Shown here: piece by piece, positions 33,797-45,485 of the stretch | How positions within the stretch are numbered: position 1 is the first letter of the stretch | How the letters are laid out: each line of letters starts with the position of its first letter | Origin: Corbicula japonica | Lineage: Eukaryota > Mollusca > Bivalvia > Venerida > Cyrenidae | DNA: 64,000 bases | Reading direction: 5' to 3' | Assembly: GCA_038501625.1 (NCBI GenBank) | Contig: JAZAYU010000353.1 | Span: 124,001-188,000 of the forward strand | Notes under the pieces: generated by a model | Database searches by the model: none | The model's input: the letters and a program-made list of their open reading frames with translations, nothing else | What the model was told of the DNA's origin: nothing | Made by a program: the position numbers and the translations under genes

Positions 33797-36700
33797 CAAG
33801 GGGTCTAACCTAAAGTAAGAAGATCGATGCTTTAAGACGGCCATTTCATGGAGAGTGGTGTCAATTGGTGATAAAACAGCATTGTTTTGTTTACATCGAC
33901 CACTAATTCAGTAAAGTAAGTACATTTTCTTGTATTATAGGTATTGTGTATGAGATAACCACCTAGCCGCTTGTTTCAGACATCTGCTTCTGGTCCGTTT
34001 TTGTCTGTCCATGCAGTGGTTGAAGCGTGAAAGAAGGGATAGCGGCATAGGTGTCCAAACTCTGCAATGTCTGCAGACTGATTTTGGGAGCTTTAGAGAA
34101 TTAGATTTCGCCTTGCTGTGTTTGCGGGGTGCGGCATACATTATTTAACACTTTAGAACGTTTTTCTGTTCAAATAGGAGCCTCTGTGTTCATTTTTTTT
34201 ACATTTAAGACGATTTCATGGAGAACTGTCTCACTTTAGGACAATTTCATGGAGAACCGCCTTACTTTAGGACAATTTCATGGAGACTTACATAAGAAAG
34301 CCATTGTTAATGGATTTAACACCAACTCTTGTTTTCATTTTTTAGGTCTAGTTCTAAACATGAGAAAAAGAAAACCCGTGTTGAATCTAAGAAGAAAATG
34401 GAAGGAAACCGAAAGAAAAAGAAAATTATCCCATATCTCCTCACCACTGAAGACGACAAAGAAAAAAATACGTCTTACGTCTCCATCACCGCTGAAATTA
34501 TTATCACCTAGATCAACATCTGTGAAACGAGACATTCTAATACTTTTAAGTGTTCGAATATTAATTTTTGTTAAACGAAATACAAAGAAAAGCGAATAAA
34601 TGTAAATTATTTCTGGTCAGGACATTTAATTTTCCACTAAATTCGATGTACAATGAACAGAAACACCTGGTGTTATTATAAGAAGTGTCATAGTCAATAT
34701 ACTTCCACCAATTAACAGTGATTGGCAGTTTGAGTGACCATTAATATCAATTATCAGGGCTTCTTGATTACAATACGGACCGGTGTTTAATAAAGAGTAT
34801 TGCCATGAGGTGTGAATTCACTAATGCCGGTGTATGTTTTAATTCAAAACTTTACCATTGGGTAAAGCTAAAAAGGTAAAAAGCCCTATCAAATGATTGT
34901 CATAACAAAGATAATTTGCATAATCAGTATCACGCGCATCCAATCCCGATCGGTATTGCAGTCACGTGCAAACTCAAACAAGTGAAATGCTAAATATGCT
35001 AACAACACTTGGATTTCATTCTGCTTCCTCCAATAGTTAGAAACTTAAAAGTTTAATGCAGTTATCGTCTCAATTCAACATGCGTAACTGCCGTGACGAC
35101 AACGGTATCACCATAAAATTACTATGTCCCGTAAATGCACGTACAAAAGACGACGAAAGTACACTGACTTCTTTTATAGTAACTTAATGTTATTTATCAG
35201 TAAGCGGACAGCACATGATCATTAAATGTTAGAAATCGAGATTTGATCTTACTTTAGCATGACCTGATGTGAAACGTTATTATAATTGGAAAGTCGTTAT
35301 TAAGCCGGAAGTGTTGTTTGACAGACACATACGGCATACTCCAGCAAAGAGATCGCAAATACAAATAACTATCGAATATTACAATACTTGTACATCAAAA
35401 TATTCTAATGACAATTTTGCTATTCGTTGCCATCCCTAAAACGAATACATCCACATAAAAATAAAAAAGGTGAGGAGAACAAATGCGTGTACTAAAATCA
35501 TCATAATAAATATGTTTTGCATGTAGTCAATTTAACACAATGTCGAAATACTGGTCGATTGGAAATTATATAAACTTTGAAAGTTTCAGCAAAAAAGCCA
35601 ATAACACTGGGAACAGTAGGGATTAAGTGCACCTACTAAAAATATCTGATTAAATTGATTTTAATCAGAACTTGATTATATCTGAAGATGGTATTAAAGG
35701 CAGGGGATCGTAACCCTGCAGACTAGCAGACACTTTGCTTTTGGCCCAAGCAGATACCTTGTAAAATACCCACCATGTGGGAACAGCCTGATGGTAAAAT
35801 TACCGCTAAATACACTGGTTAAAAGTTCTAAGTGCACACTTTTCAATTTTTAATATCTTAAAGCAAACTTATTCAAATTGAATGAAAGTTTGACTTAATG
35901 TTAATAATGATCAAACAACAATAATTTTTTGAAAACTGTGCATATGTTTTACGTTTTACGTCATCCACGTCGGCATACGCTTTTTATGCATTATCCCCGT
36001 GCGGCAAGCGAAATTTATTTTTTTACAATCGTTTTTGTTTTTCACATGTTCACCGACTCAAGACAAACACGAAAAACACACCAACAAATTGTAACCATGA
36101 AACGGTTGACATCAGCAGACAACGACATTGCCGTCAAAATTCTTTTCACAGGCACAACTTCAAATTTGTTGTAAACAAATATTGACGGTTTTCGTAAATG
36201 CAAAAGAAATACCTTATTTTTGCATATTTTATTAATTTAAGAAGAAAATCAAACGATATTATTTTCTAGATTGATTACGTTGCTTACGTTGAACGCTGAT
36301 GTTACTCAATTACGTCATTAAATATTTACGTAAAACAACGTAAACTCGAAAAAATTAGTGTAACATTTGTTGGATAAGTGTCCAATAAATAAAATTTAAA
36401 ACTAAAATTTATAGAAATTCAATAAACTTCAAAATCGAATTATTCGAAAATGACGCTTTTTCGGTCAAAAGGCGTATCCGAAAACTGGTCAATTTTATCG
36501 AAATGAATACATTTTTTTCGTTTGGAAAGGCTGTTACACATCTATAATAGAAAATTGTGTCATCCCAAACTGCTAGACAATTCAAAAACTTTTGGCACAA
36601 AACATTGTGTGAAAAATGGAATTTTCTCCTTGAAATCCTGTAAAAACGTTATGGATAAAATAAAGTTGAGTGTGTTGGCTCATCATGCCCAGCAGACCAT

Positions 36701-37907
36701 TACAAAGCTACAGAAAGCTATTTCAGTGCAATGGAATGGCAAACTACAGTATTTCCTTTAAATCTGCATGAAATTTAAATTATACAGAGATGAGAAAACG
36801 ATCACAAATGATAGCCGATGCAATGATAATTAACTTGAGAATTGCTTTCTGAGAACAAGTGAGCTGAAATATTATTATTTTTTAATCTGGTTAAGCAGAC
36901 TTAAAATTTTTGGTGTGCTTTAATAAAATATTGATTCTTCTTCATTGTAATTTACACTATTTTGAAAGATTCAATCAAATTATTGGAAAAATTAACATTT
37001 ATCAAGTGTGCACTTAGAACTTTTGACTAGTGTAAATAATAAAAATCAAGGACACTTTGGCGCTAAATCAAAACCATCACACTTGCCTCGCAGTGCCGAG
37101 ACATCCGAATGGTTAAACATGGCTTTTCCCGCCCGTACTTCCGGCAAGGGGGTGGGGGTGGGAGAGTGGATTCAAATGACTTTTCGACTGGTGCATACGT
37201 TAAAATGGGATGTCTTAAGGTGAAATTGTGTCGCGTAATCCGTTTTAAGCACTAAAGTATAGTACAGTCATGGATACCTAACAAGCAATGATATACTGGT
37301 CTTAATTGTGCTCATTGCATTTAATGGGTGCAGTTCTTGACTTGCCAATATAATCATGTTCAATACATGGTACAATTACAATGAAAATTACAGATATACT
37401 TCTGTTCATTATAAACTAATCAGTGTCTAACCTCTCCAAAATTTATAGCTCTCCATGAAATTGTCCTAAAGTGAGACAGTTCTCCATGAAATCGTCTTAA
37501 ATGTAAAAAAAATGAACACAGAGGCTCCTATTAGCACAGGAAACGTTCTAAAGTGTTAAATAATGTATGCCGCACCCCGCAAACACAGCAAGGCGAAATC
37601 TAATTCTCTAAAGCTCCCAAAATCAGTCTGCAGACATTGCAGAGTTTGGACCCCTATGTCGCTATCCCTTCTTTCACGCTTCAACCACTGCATGGACAGA
37701 CAAAAACGGACCAAAAGCAGATGTCTGAAACAAGCGGCTAGGTGGTTATCTCATACACAATACCTATAATACAAGAAAATGTACTTACTTTACTGAATTA
37801 GTGGTCGATGTAAACAAAACAATGTTGTTTTATCACCAATTGACACCACTCTCCATGAAATGGCCGTCTTAAAGCATCGATCTTCTTACTTTAGGTTAGA
37901 CCCCTTG
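33797..37907. mobile_element. 4.1 kb element with ~460-bp terminal inverted repeats and 5-bp TSD AAGGT
   Basis: Left arm 33797-34255 begins CAAGGGGTCTAACCTAAAGT; right arm 37450-37907 ends in its reverse complement GGTTAGACCCCTTG. The arms match almost throughout. AAGGT occurs at 33792-33796 and 37908-37912. The 3.2 kb interior has no recognised transposase; it holds a Lys/Arg-rich frame near 34320-34600 and a nested element (35813-37032). The identical small frames in both arms (MYAAPRKHSKAK..., ending LSHTQYL) are mirror copies rather than two genes. Superfamily unassigned. Confidence 0.85.
35813..37032. mobile_element. 1.22 kb nested element, TA-flanked, ~29-bp TIR
   Basis: CACTGGTTAAAAGTTCTAAG then TGCACACTT at the left; AAGTGTGCACTTAGAACTTT then TGACTAGTG at the right; TA at 35811-35812 and 37033-37034. 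Size, TA target and CACTG start fit a Tc1/mariner-like element, but no transposase is readable; only short frames (35929-36174, 36522-36761) remain. Confidence 0.7.
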
Positions 37908-38121
37908 AAGGTTATATACATTTAAGACAGATAACGTTTTCATATGCTTTAAAGATAAAGTTTTCAAATAATGTTACGATAGAAGGACGTCCTCTAGGGT
38001 ACAACGATCAATATTGTTTATTTTACACCGGCTGCATGACATTCAAGTTAAATATTCTCCGGTACAGAAACCAGAAGTCATAACCAAATTGAGAATACCG
38101 TATTAAGACTTTGAGCCCGCT

Positions 38122-38727
38122 CTATAGTTCTTTCATTAACATAGCTTTGAAAGAGTTCCAGCCATGGTCCTGGTTCAAACCGGTGGATTGTCCGTCCTCT
38201 CTAACCACCCAAACTTTGTTTCCTTTCTCAAGCAGTACATTGAGCATCTCGGAGCCGCAGGAATGGTACTCCGTGTCCCCAGCATACACCCTACCAATCA
38301 CAGCGCCATCTTTAATGATATTGAGGTCCATCCATTGCTTGTTGTGTCCCAGACACATCTGTACGTGAATCAAGTATATGCCGCGCGTAGGTGCCAGGAA
38401 ATGTCCCTCTTTTAAGTCGAAAGCACTTCCAATATTAGAAATTTCCACATCATACATTACACGTTCCGAATAATTCAGTGGAATGGACTTTGACAATCGC
38501 ACATGCGCCGAGATCACAGTCTGTGGTTTCCTTACTTTCTCAAGCTCTTCAATTCTATTTAGAAGAATAGCATTAACACTTTCTAGCTGTATTAGTTTTT
38601 CTAATATTTTGTATTCATACTCAAACTTGGAACAACCCTGATTGTCTCCTTTGCTGAACTGGCTTTGCACCGAAACCACAACAACCACAAAGCCGAATAT
38701 TGTAAAATGCAGAAAATCCATTTTCAT
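38122..38727 (-). CDS. Secreted C1q-domain protein, copy 1 (intact, single coding exon)
   Basis: 201 residues. A hydrophobic signal peptide covers about residues 1-23 (MKMDF then FGFVVVVVSVQSQ). A short stalk has one cysteine (C32), then a heptad-like coiled coil at about 36-66 (KILEKLIQLE, RIEELEKV). A C1q/TNF-like head follows from about 72 to 201, with the family's beta-strand pattern (GHFLAPTRGIYLIHVQM, DLNIIKDGAVIGRVYAG, VLLEKGNKVWV) and the terminal WNSFKAML. There is no collagen region, so this belongs to the short secreted C1q-like group that is greatly expanded in bivalves as lectin-like immune recognition proteins. A TATA-like box lies about 110 bp upstream on the minus strand. The neighbour at 39089-39706 is a tandem paralog with a nearly identical head and a divergent stalk. 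Ligand unknown. Confidence 0.88.
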   Translation of the reverse strand: MKMDFLHFTIFGFVVVVVSVQSQFSKGDNQGCSKFEYEYKILEKLIQLESVNAILLNRIEELEKVRKPQTVISAHVRLSKSIPLNYSERVMYDVEISNIGSAFDLKEGHFLAPTRGIYLIHVQMCLGHNKQWMDLNIIKDGAVIGRVYAGDTEYHSCGSEMLNVLLEKGNKVWVVREDGQSTGLNQDHGWNSFKAMLMKEL

Positions 38728-38836
38728 TGCAGTAAATTTTAGCTGTTGATTTATTTAAGACAGAAGATCATCAGTGACACTCGGCCTTTACTACGAACAA
38801 GGAAGATAATCATGCGACTTGATATCCATATTATCT

Positions 38837-38847
38837 GCTATATAAGG
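38837..38847 (-). promoter_or_regulatory. TATA-like box of C1q copy 1
   Basis: Minus strand CCTTATATAGC, about 110 bp upstream of the ATG at 38727. Confidence 0.4.
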
Positions 38848-39088
38848 TTTTTATTGAGAACAGTTGTAATATTTTTTATTTATTCAGGTAGTTTATTGCT
38901 ATCTTTTTATCACAAAATGACCGAATGTATTAATGCACTTGCTGACGTTTCAGTATTAATTTCAAACAACAACATGACATAATAAACATCACAGAACATA
39001 CCGCTTCTAGTTGCCAAAGATTTCAAATTGCAACTACAATGTACATGTAGTAGTATTTTTGTTCATATAGCAAAATAATATCGGTCGA

Positions 39089-39706
39089 TTACAACTCATT
39101 TAATAAAATAGCATTAAAAGAGTTCCAGCCGTGGTCCTGGTTCAAACTTGTGGATTGTCCGTCTTCTCTAACCACCCAAACCTTGTTTCCTTTCTCAAGC
39201 AGAACATTGAGCATCTCGGAGCCACATGAATGGTTCTCCGTGTATCCTGCATACACCCTACCAATCACAGCGCCATCTTTAATGATATTGAGGTCCATCC
39301 ATTGTTTGCTGTGTCCCAGACACATCTGTACGTGAATCAAGTATATCCCACGTGTAGGCGCCAGGAAATGTCCATCTTTTAGGTCGAAAGCACTTCCAAT
39401 ATTAGAAATTTCCACATCATACATGACACGTTCCGAATAATTCAGTGGAATGGACTTTGACAATCGCACCGGTATTTGGTTTTGCTTTTCGAGTTTTCCG
39501 ATTCTGTTCAGAAACAATACGGTTGCATTTTCTAGTAATACGAGTTTTTCTAATAGCTTGTTTTCGTAATCAAACACGGAGCAGCTTTGAGAATCTCCTT
39601 TGTTTGAATTGTATTGAGAATTTTCATCTTCGTAGTTCCTATATCTTTGAGCCATAACAGTTGCAACAGTTACAACCCCATAAAGTATAATAGATAGTAA
39701 ATCCAT
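39089..39706 (-). CDS. Secreted C1q-domain protein, copy 2 (intact, single coding exon)
   Basis: 205 residues. Signal peptide at about 1-20 (MDLLSIILYGVV...VMAQ). A polar Tyr/Asn/Asp-rich stalk (NYEDENSQYNSNKGD) contains one cysteine (C42), followed by a coiled coil (KLLEKLVLLE, FLNRIGKLEK) and a C1q head from about residue 80. The last 125 residues differ from copy 1 at only about nine positions, whereas signal and stalk are strongly diverged. A TATA-like box (TATATAA on the minus strand, within 39763-39771) is about 60 bp upstream of the ATG. DNA upstream (39.72-41.52 kb) is duplicated beside the dead copy at 43.16-43.76 kb. Expected to be secreted, possibly oligomeric through the stalk; specific function is inference. 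Confidence 0.88.
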   Translation of the reverse strand: MDLLSIILYGVVTVATVMAQRYRNYEDENSQYNSNKGDSQSCSVFDYENKLLEKLVLLENATVLFLNRIGKLEKQNQIPVRLSKSIPLNYSERVMYDVEISNIGSAFDLKDGHFLAPTRGIYLIHVQMCLGHSKQWMDLNIIKDGAVIGRVYAGYTENHSCGSEMLNVLLEKGNKVWVVREDGQSTSLNQDHGWNSFNAILLNEL

Positions 39707-39761
39707 TGTAAAAGTTTCGCGTTACTCAAGATTTTCGTGAAAGTAGTTCAGGGCAAATGAA

Positions 39762-39772
39762 GGTTATATAGT
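39762..39772 (-). promoter_or_regulatory. TATA-like box of C1q copy 2
   Basis: Minus strand ACTATATAACC, about 60 bp upstream of the ATG at 39706. The aligned base positions in the dead copy 3 no longer form a TATA box. Confidence 0.5.
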
Positions 39773-41395
39773 TTAAGATATGGATTTTAAATGTGTTTAT
39801 TGACATGTTGTATGTAAACTATCGTAATCTTGTGCATAATTCGTCTACACTTAACCTTGATGTATTTTTGAAAATTAGTTTAACAAAATTAGAACCATAA
39901 CAAGCATTATCATGTTTTCAATTTACTCATAATATTAAAACGACAAGTATGGTCGAAAATGCAGTTTTCAACAGAATATTCTACAGCGCTCTGCCTTCTT
40001 GGTGATCATTTCTTCTTCAGCTGATCGCTTAACTGTGGTAGGAGATTTAAAGTTATGGAATTATGGAAGCTTCTAGCGATGATTTTAAAACAGAGAGTAT
40101 GTAGGCGGTTATATGAAGTAATTAAATAGAGTGAAACTTCTCATCAAAGCCGACCACAATTAAAATCTCCCAGATAACAAGATCACTATTGCAATGTCAC
40201 ATTTTATAGTTTTGCACTATTTTACACCCCAAAAAGACCAACCAATTATTAAGACCACTGTTTCCAGCAAAGGTGGTAAAAATAACGGGGTTTCACCGTG
40301 TCCCTTTCTATTACATCAAACCGAGCCAGCAATTTTTGAAATGTTTTTCTTGTTTGGTGGCTTTTTTATATAATAAACTCTATAGAGATTATTTTTAAAC
40401 ATTAAATAGGAAATTATTACAGAAATACAATGTACACATGTACACAGCAAAAATATCACAATAAGTAAAACATACGTTATCTAACGTACGAAATACATAC
40501 AAATAGTACCACGGACGTTAAACATACGGTTTTGACTTTTCATTCGTTACCAATCGTAATACGTACATTTGGTAGCAAATAACAGTCATACTTGTAGTGA
40601 CTGTTATTGAATGAAAATTAATTCCAGGAATGCTCTGATATCGAAAAGTCCACGCTGGAACGGTGACTGGGTTTTGTCTCGACATCATGAACTCTTTCTT
40701 GCTTAACCGAGTCTGTTTATGGGTAGTAATGAAACTGCATATTGATGAAACCAATTAAAAAATACGACATTTTCATTTAATTCATATAAAAGATACAATC
40801 TTCACACAAACACAGCTTTCCAGTTTATTGTAGCTTTGATGATATCCTGAAATAAATAGAGAAAAGAAAGAAGGAATACAAACAAGCGGTTGCAAGAAAG
40901 CATAATCTTAATAAGTCTGAATTTTTATTCCGACGAATTATGATATTGATATTGGGCAGTTGATGCTTCGTTTTTTCTTCAAAGTAGACAACCCACAGTA
41001 TTTTAAATGTTTAATAGGCAGAAATGAATAAACGAGACGACGTCCATCTATTTGTCTTTAAAGCAACATAGAATTGAAATCGAGAGAATGAACCCAGTTG
41101 TTAGAAAACTTCATGGGGCCCTTTGTTACAAAACTTTATCCGCATTTTTAAAATAAAATTATTCTCAAAACATAATACTAATTATAGCTGCCTTTTTAGA
41201 TCATTTCAAACTTTAACAAACTAGAAAAAAAGCCGAATCATCCGCTAAAAGATGATTTTTAGCAGCTTTGCAGTAGCAGTTCTAGGCATTCACTCATGTT
41301 GATGTTATTAATGGACATTTGATAGACCATATTTAAAACTTACTTACTCTATTATCCATCAGAAAAAAAACTATATTTTACCGATATGTTTGGAG

Positions 41396-41511
41396 TTACT
41401 TGGTTAGAGGAACACAACGGTGGTGGCCGTCACAGTGTAGCCCTTCAGCACAATGCCCCGTTGGGAAATGTCTGATAAAGAAGCCACCGCTCATGCATGT
41501 CGCGTTTTCCT
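41396..41511 (-). pseudogene. Cysteine-rich peptide exon 2, copy A (open but without a visible exon 1)
   Basis: After an acceptor (TTACAG) the minus strand reads in the same phase as copy B: ENATCMSGG, then FPTGHC, GLHCD, HHRCVPLTK and TAA. All four cysteines are kept. The homologous intron upstream is present to about 42.35 kb, then gives way to unrelated duplicated DNA, and no exon 1 like that at 46.1-46.3 kb is found. At the end of the exon, ACCAA|GTAACT offers a donor that would join a conserved acceptor at 40846. That would add KISSKLQ and a stop. Most simply a 5'-truncated copy; if an alternative first exon exists it could be functional. Confidence 0.65.
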
Positions 41512-41519
41512 CTGTAATT

Positions 41520-42960
41520 AGATGAAAAGTGAAGTTTGAGCCAACGAACGCGACAAATATGAAAATATTGTAGGATCAGATTGATTGAGCCAGTTCGTGG
41601 GCAGTAATGGAAATGAAACATGCATGTCGCGTTTTCCTCGTAAAGCAATCTTTCAGTATATTAAAATAGAACATTGAAAGCGACCGAACACGACAAATAT
41701 GAAAATATTGCAGACTCGGTTTGATTGCATATGATCATGGGTAGTAATTTAAATGCATATGACTGCACACGCATATATGTAAAGCACATTTCAATAGATT
41801 AAAATGGAATATAAAGGCCACCGAATTCGACAAAAAAAATTTAAAAAGTTGTATCATTATTTTTCGCGGGGATTTAATTTTTGTCTTATGAAAACTAGCG
41901 AAAGTGCGCCAAATTTTCAGCGAATTAATTGAATACCATTAAATATCTAATCTTATGAGAATAATACAAGTGCGCGAATTAACGGTCTCTTGAACATGTC
42001 ATTTATGCCTTATACGCGAAATGTCATCACCGCGAGATTAAATGATAAGAGAATTATGCAAGCTTGAGTGAGCCTTTTCGTCGACATTTTATGTAAATGC
42101 ATATTACTATTCACGCCGCCTCACATAGACAGAGCCAGATGTTGAAAGTGTATTTGGTTTTCTGTTTCTTATCCTACCAAATATAATAAGCATATTAATA
42201 GATTTCTGTTATATAAGTATCAAAATGAGTTTTAGCCAGTGTCAAGAAATTAATCAACAGGAATGAAATTCAGAATGCAATACAGTATTGAATCAATGTA
42301 AATATGTTTATAACATGTATACAAGACAATGACAACAACAATAAGGTAAGTACTTTAATTAAAAACAAAGATGCATGCGCTTGTGTGAAAGGGGGTTGAA
42401 AAACGAACCTAGTAAAAGCATGACCTGTTTCCTTTATCACTGGCATCGTGTTCTTGCTGATTCCGCTCCAGCGGCCCTGGTCTCGGTAAGGTCATTGAGT
42501 ACCTGCCCTTTAACTTGAAAATGCAAGTAGCTTCTTATGTTCTTTATGTTTGTGTACTTTTGCTTGTTGAGTTATTGGGTGTGTTAGAGTTATTTCACCA
42601 AGGCAACTTGTACTTTTTGTTTATATGAGAAACGTTTTGGGGCAAGTGTCAGATTGGTGCAACCTAGATCCTGGCTTAAACCCCTAGAAGCGAAAAGTTT
42701 TGCCACAGACCATTTATAGGCATAAACCCCTCTGGTTCTCATTTTCTTTGTGGCGTCTGTTTTGAATTTGATCATCGTATAACCATGCTCTCTTCTCCTC
42801 TCTACTGTTTGGCTATATGGGAAGGCTGCGTTCACTGGATGTGGCAATTCCTGATATGTATATATTACTTTTTCATCATCCCTCAGGGCTTCAAACAAGA
42901 TCACTTTTGACATTCACTAAGAGAATGTTTTCGTTTTGTTTTTCAAAATGGAATTTCAAA
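41520..42960. repeat. Region between unit A and C1q copy 3, with dispersed 'CGACAAATATGAAAATATTG' repeat
   Basis: CCGAACACGACAAATATGAA plus AATATTGCAG, GGTTTGATTG and GGGCAGTAATGG occurs in two tandem copies here (about 41540-41620, 41655-41760). Related copies are near 51010-51090 and 52345-52420. From about 42420 the sequence is instead a diverged copy of 31430-31900. Confidence 0.65.
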
Positions 42961-43157
42961 TATTTTTAAGATAATGCATGAATTCAAGTAATATTAAGAT
43001 AAAGGGACGTTCGCGAGGATACAACGATCAATTTTGTTGTTATTGCACAGCGATTTCATGACATTGAAAACTATAAATAAACTCTGGTAATGAATTGCCA
43101 CAAACAGAAAACACAAGTCATAACAATAGAGAATACAGTATTAAGACTTTGAGCCAG

Positions 43158-43756
43158 CTATAGTTCTTTCATTAACATAGCTTTAATAGAGTTCTAGCCG
43201 TGATCCTGGTTCAAACCGGTCGATTGTCCGTTTTCCCTAATCAGCCAAATCTTGTTTCCTTTCTCAAGCAGTACATTGAGGATCTCGGAGCCGCAAGAAT
43301 AGTACTCCGTGTCCCCAGCATACACCCTACCAATCACAGCGCCATCTTTAATGATATTGAGGTCCATCCATTGCTTGTTGTGTCCCAGACACATCTGTAC
43401 GTGAATCAAGTATATCCCACGTGTAGGCGCCAGGAAATGTCCCTCTGTTAAGTCGAAAGCACTTCCAATATTAGAAATTTCCACATCATACATGAAACGT
43501 TTCGAATAATTCAGTGGAATGGACTTTGACAATCGCACACGTGTCGAAACTATAACCGGTGGTTGTTTTCGAGTTTTTCGATTCTGTTCAGAAGAAATAC
43601 GGTTGCATTTTCTTGCAGTTCAGTTTTTCTGGTAGCTTGTTTTCATAACCAAGCATGGAGCAGCTTTGAGAGACTTCTTTGTTTGATTTGTAATGAGGAT
43701 CTTCATCTTCGTAGTTCCTTTATCTTTGACTAAACTAAAATAGAGAGTAAATCCAT
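43158..43756 (-). pseudogene. C1q-domain gene, copy 3 (decayed)
   Basis: Aligns by eye to copies 1 and 2 along its length. The ATG region at 43756 is followed after a few codons by an in-frame TAG, with a deletion of roughly 24 bp in the signal-peptide region. The stalk is frame-disrupted. The head remains open only from about 43538 to 43194, where the conserved Trp codon after NQDHG (TGG in both paralogs) is TAG. The remaining C-terminal codons are still recognisable to 43158. The TATA-like box of copy 2 is degraded to a TTTACAA-like sequence at the same place (near 43815). Promoter loss plus several stops make an active protein unlikely. Confidence 0.85.
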
Positions 43757-43759
43757 TGT

Positions 43760-45485
43760 AATACCTTGGTTTTACTTAAGACTTTCGTGAAAGTAGTTCA
43801 GGGAAATGAAGGTTGTAAAGTTAAGATATGAACTTTAAATGTGTATGTTGACATATTGTATGTAAACTATCGTAATATTGTACATAGTTCATCTACACTT
43901 AACCTGGATGATTTTTTATATTAGATTAACAAAATGAGAAACATAAAAAGCAATAAGTTTACACTTTTTCAGTTTATTCATATAGAACGGTATGAAGGAT
44001 CCTTAATGCTGTTGATATTCTACAGCACCCTGCATTATTGATGCTTATTCCTTCTTCTTTTCTTCTTCTGATCGCTTTGCAGTAGTAGGAGAGAGAAAAT
44101 TATGGAGTTATGGAAGCTTATCGCGATGATTTTAAAGCAGAAAATATGTAGGTGGTTATTTGAAGTTATTTAATGGAGTGAAGCCTCTGATAAAAAACCG
44201 ACCAGTATTAAGACATCCTCGATAATAAGATCACTAGTGCAATTCCATTTTATAGTTTTGCTCTATTTTACACCCCAAAATTATGACCAAATTTCCCAGT
44301 CCCAAAGATGGTTATAATTGTGGGGTTTCACTTCGTCCCTTTCCATTACTTCAATCCCAGCCTGCAATTTTAAGAATGTATTTTTTTGTGTTCGGTGGCT
44401 TTAATCTATTTTAAACCGGAGATATCTTCTATGAATGCTCTATCATATAAAAGTCAACGCCCGGGGTCGGCCTCATGAACTTTTTCTGGCTTAACTGAGC
44501 CTGTTAACGGGCTTTAATGGAACTGATTATTAAAGGAAACCAAGAAAACCAAGACACTTTTATTTAATTCATGTAAAAGACACGATCTCCACACAAACAC
44601 AGATTTCCATTTTTTTAGCTTTTAAGTTCATCTGAAATAAATAAAACAATAAATAAGCTATGATAAACGTGTTAATAAATCGTTACAAGCAGTTGAAAAA
44701 GGCATAATCTCAGGAAGTCTGAACTTTTGTTCTGACAAATAATAATATTGAAAACGAGCAGTTTTATGCTTTGTAATGCATGTAAATCCACAAAATATAT
44801 TAATTTGCAGAAATGAATAAGCGTGACAACGCCCTTCTCTTTGTCCTGGAAACAACTATGTTTATATAGAACTTGAGAGAATTAATCCGGGTGTTTGAAA
44901 ACTCTCTGGAACATCAGCTTTATCTGCACTTTTTTTTAAAAAGTATTCCCAGTAAGAATTCTTTTAGCTGTTTTAGATGCATTTTAAACGTTAGCCATAA
45001 AATGAGAATTAATAAAGAAAAATACACCAAAACAGCTAAAAGTTGAAGTTTTTGCAGCATTTCTGTTCTAGGTGTTAACCTGCTTGCTCAATAAGGTGTT
45101 ATTTTCCTAGGTATTAACATGTTTTAAATAAGGGAAATATGTCACGAGGCAGACGCTTTTATTATTTTATATTTTTAAATGCTCAGGTGACATGTATGAT
45201 AGGCTTTATTTTTAACCTGCCAAAATTGACTCCATTTTTCATATTTTACAAATAATTTAATTTTGATTCGAATCTATTGAATACAATTCTTACGAGTTTC
45301 GAACGACGGCTTATTATGCATAAAATGTTACTATATTTACCGAAAATTGTTGGGCTACATGTTCTTGGTTAGTGGAATACATCGGTTGCTGTGAAAGTCA
45401 CATATGAGTCCTGCATCACAATGTCCCGTTGGGTAATGTCCTAAAAGAAATGCCCCTCTCATGCATGTCGCGTTTTCGTCTGCAA
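43760..45485. repeat. Locus duplication unit B
   Basis: Paralogous to unit A; contains the possible third exon (44631 downward on the minus strand, with AATTAAATAAAAG as a poly(A)-type signal) and peptide exon 2 of copy B. Confidence 0.8.

Larger units (their letters stand above)
39720..41520. repeat. Locus duplication unit A (C1q upstream region plus peptide 3' half)
   Basis: Collinear with 43760-45485 (unit B) and, for its distal part, with about 48100-48720 (unit C). Shared landmarks are GTGAAAGTAGTTCAGGG, CTACAGCGCTCTGC/CTACAGCACCCTGC, AATTCATATAAAAGATACAA, CTGAAATAAAT and the peptide exon 2. Confidence 0.8.

Noticed and set aside
33935..34141. 68-codon frame, with an almost identical one at 37563-37769
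   Set aside because: They are mirror images inside the two inverted arms of one element; no domain or start context, so not called as genes.
34249..34599. Lys/Arg-rich 116-codon frame in the 4.1 kb element
   Set aside because: A second overlapping frame is equally open and basic, driven by an A-rich tract; no transposase or DNA-binding domain is identifiable.
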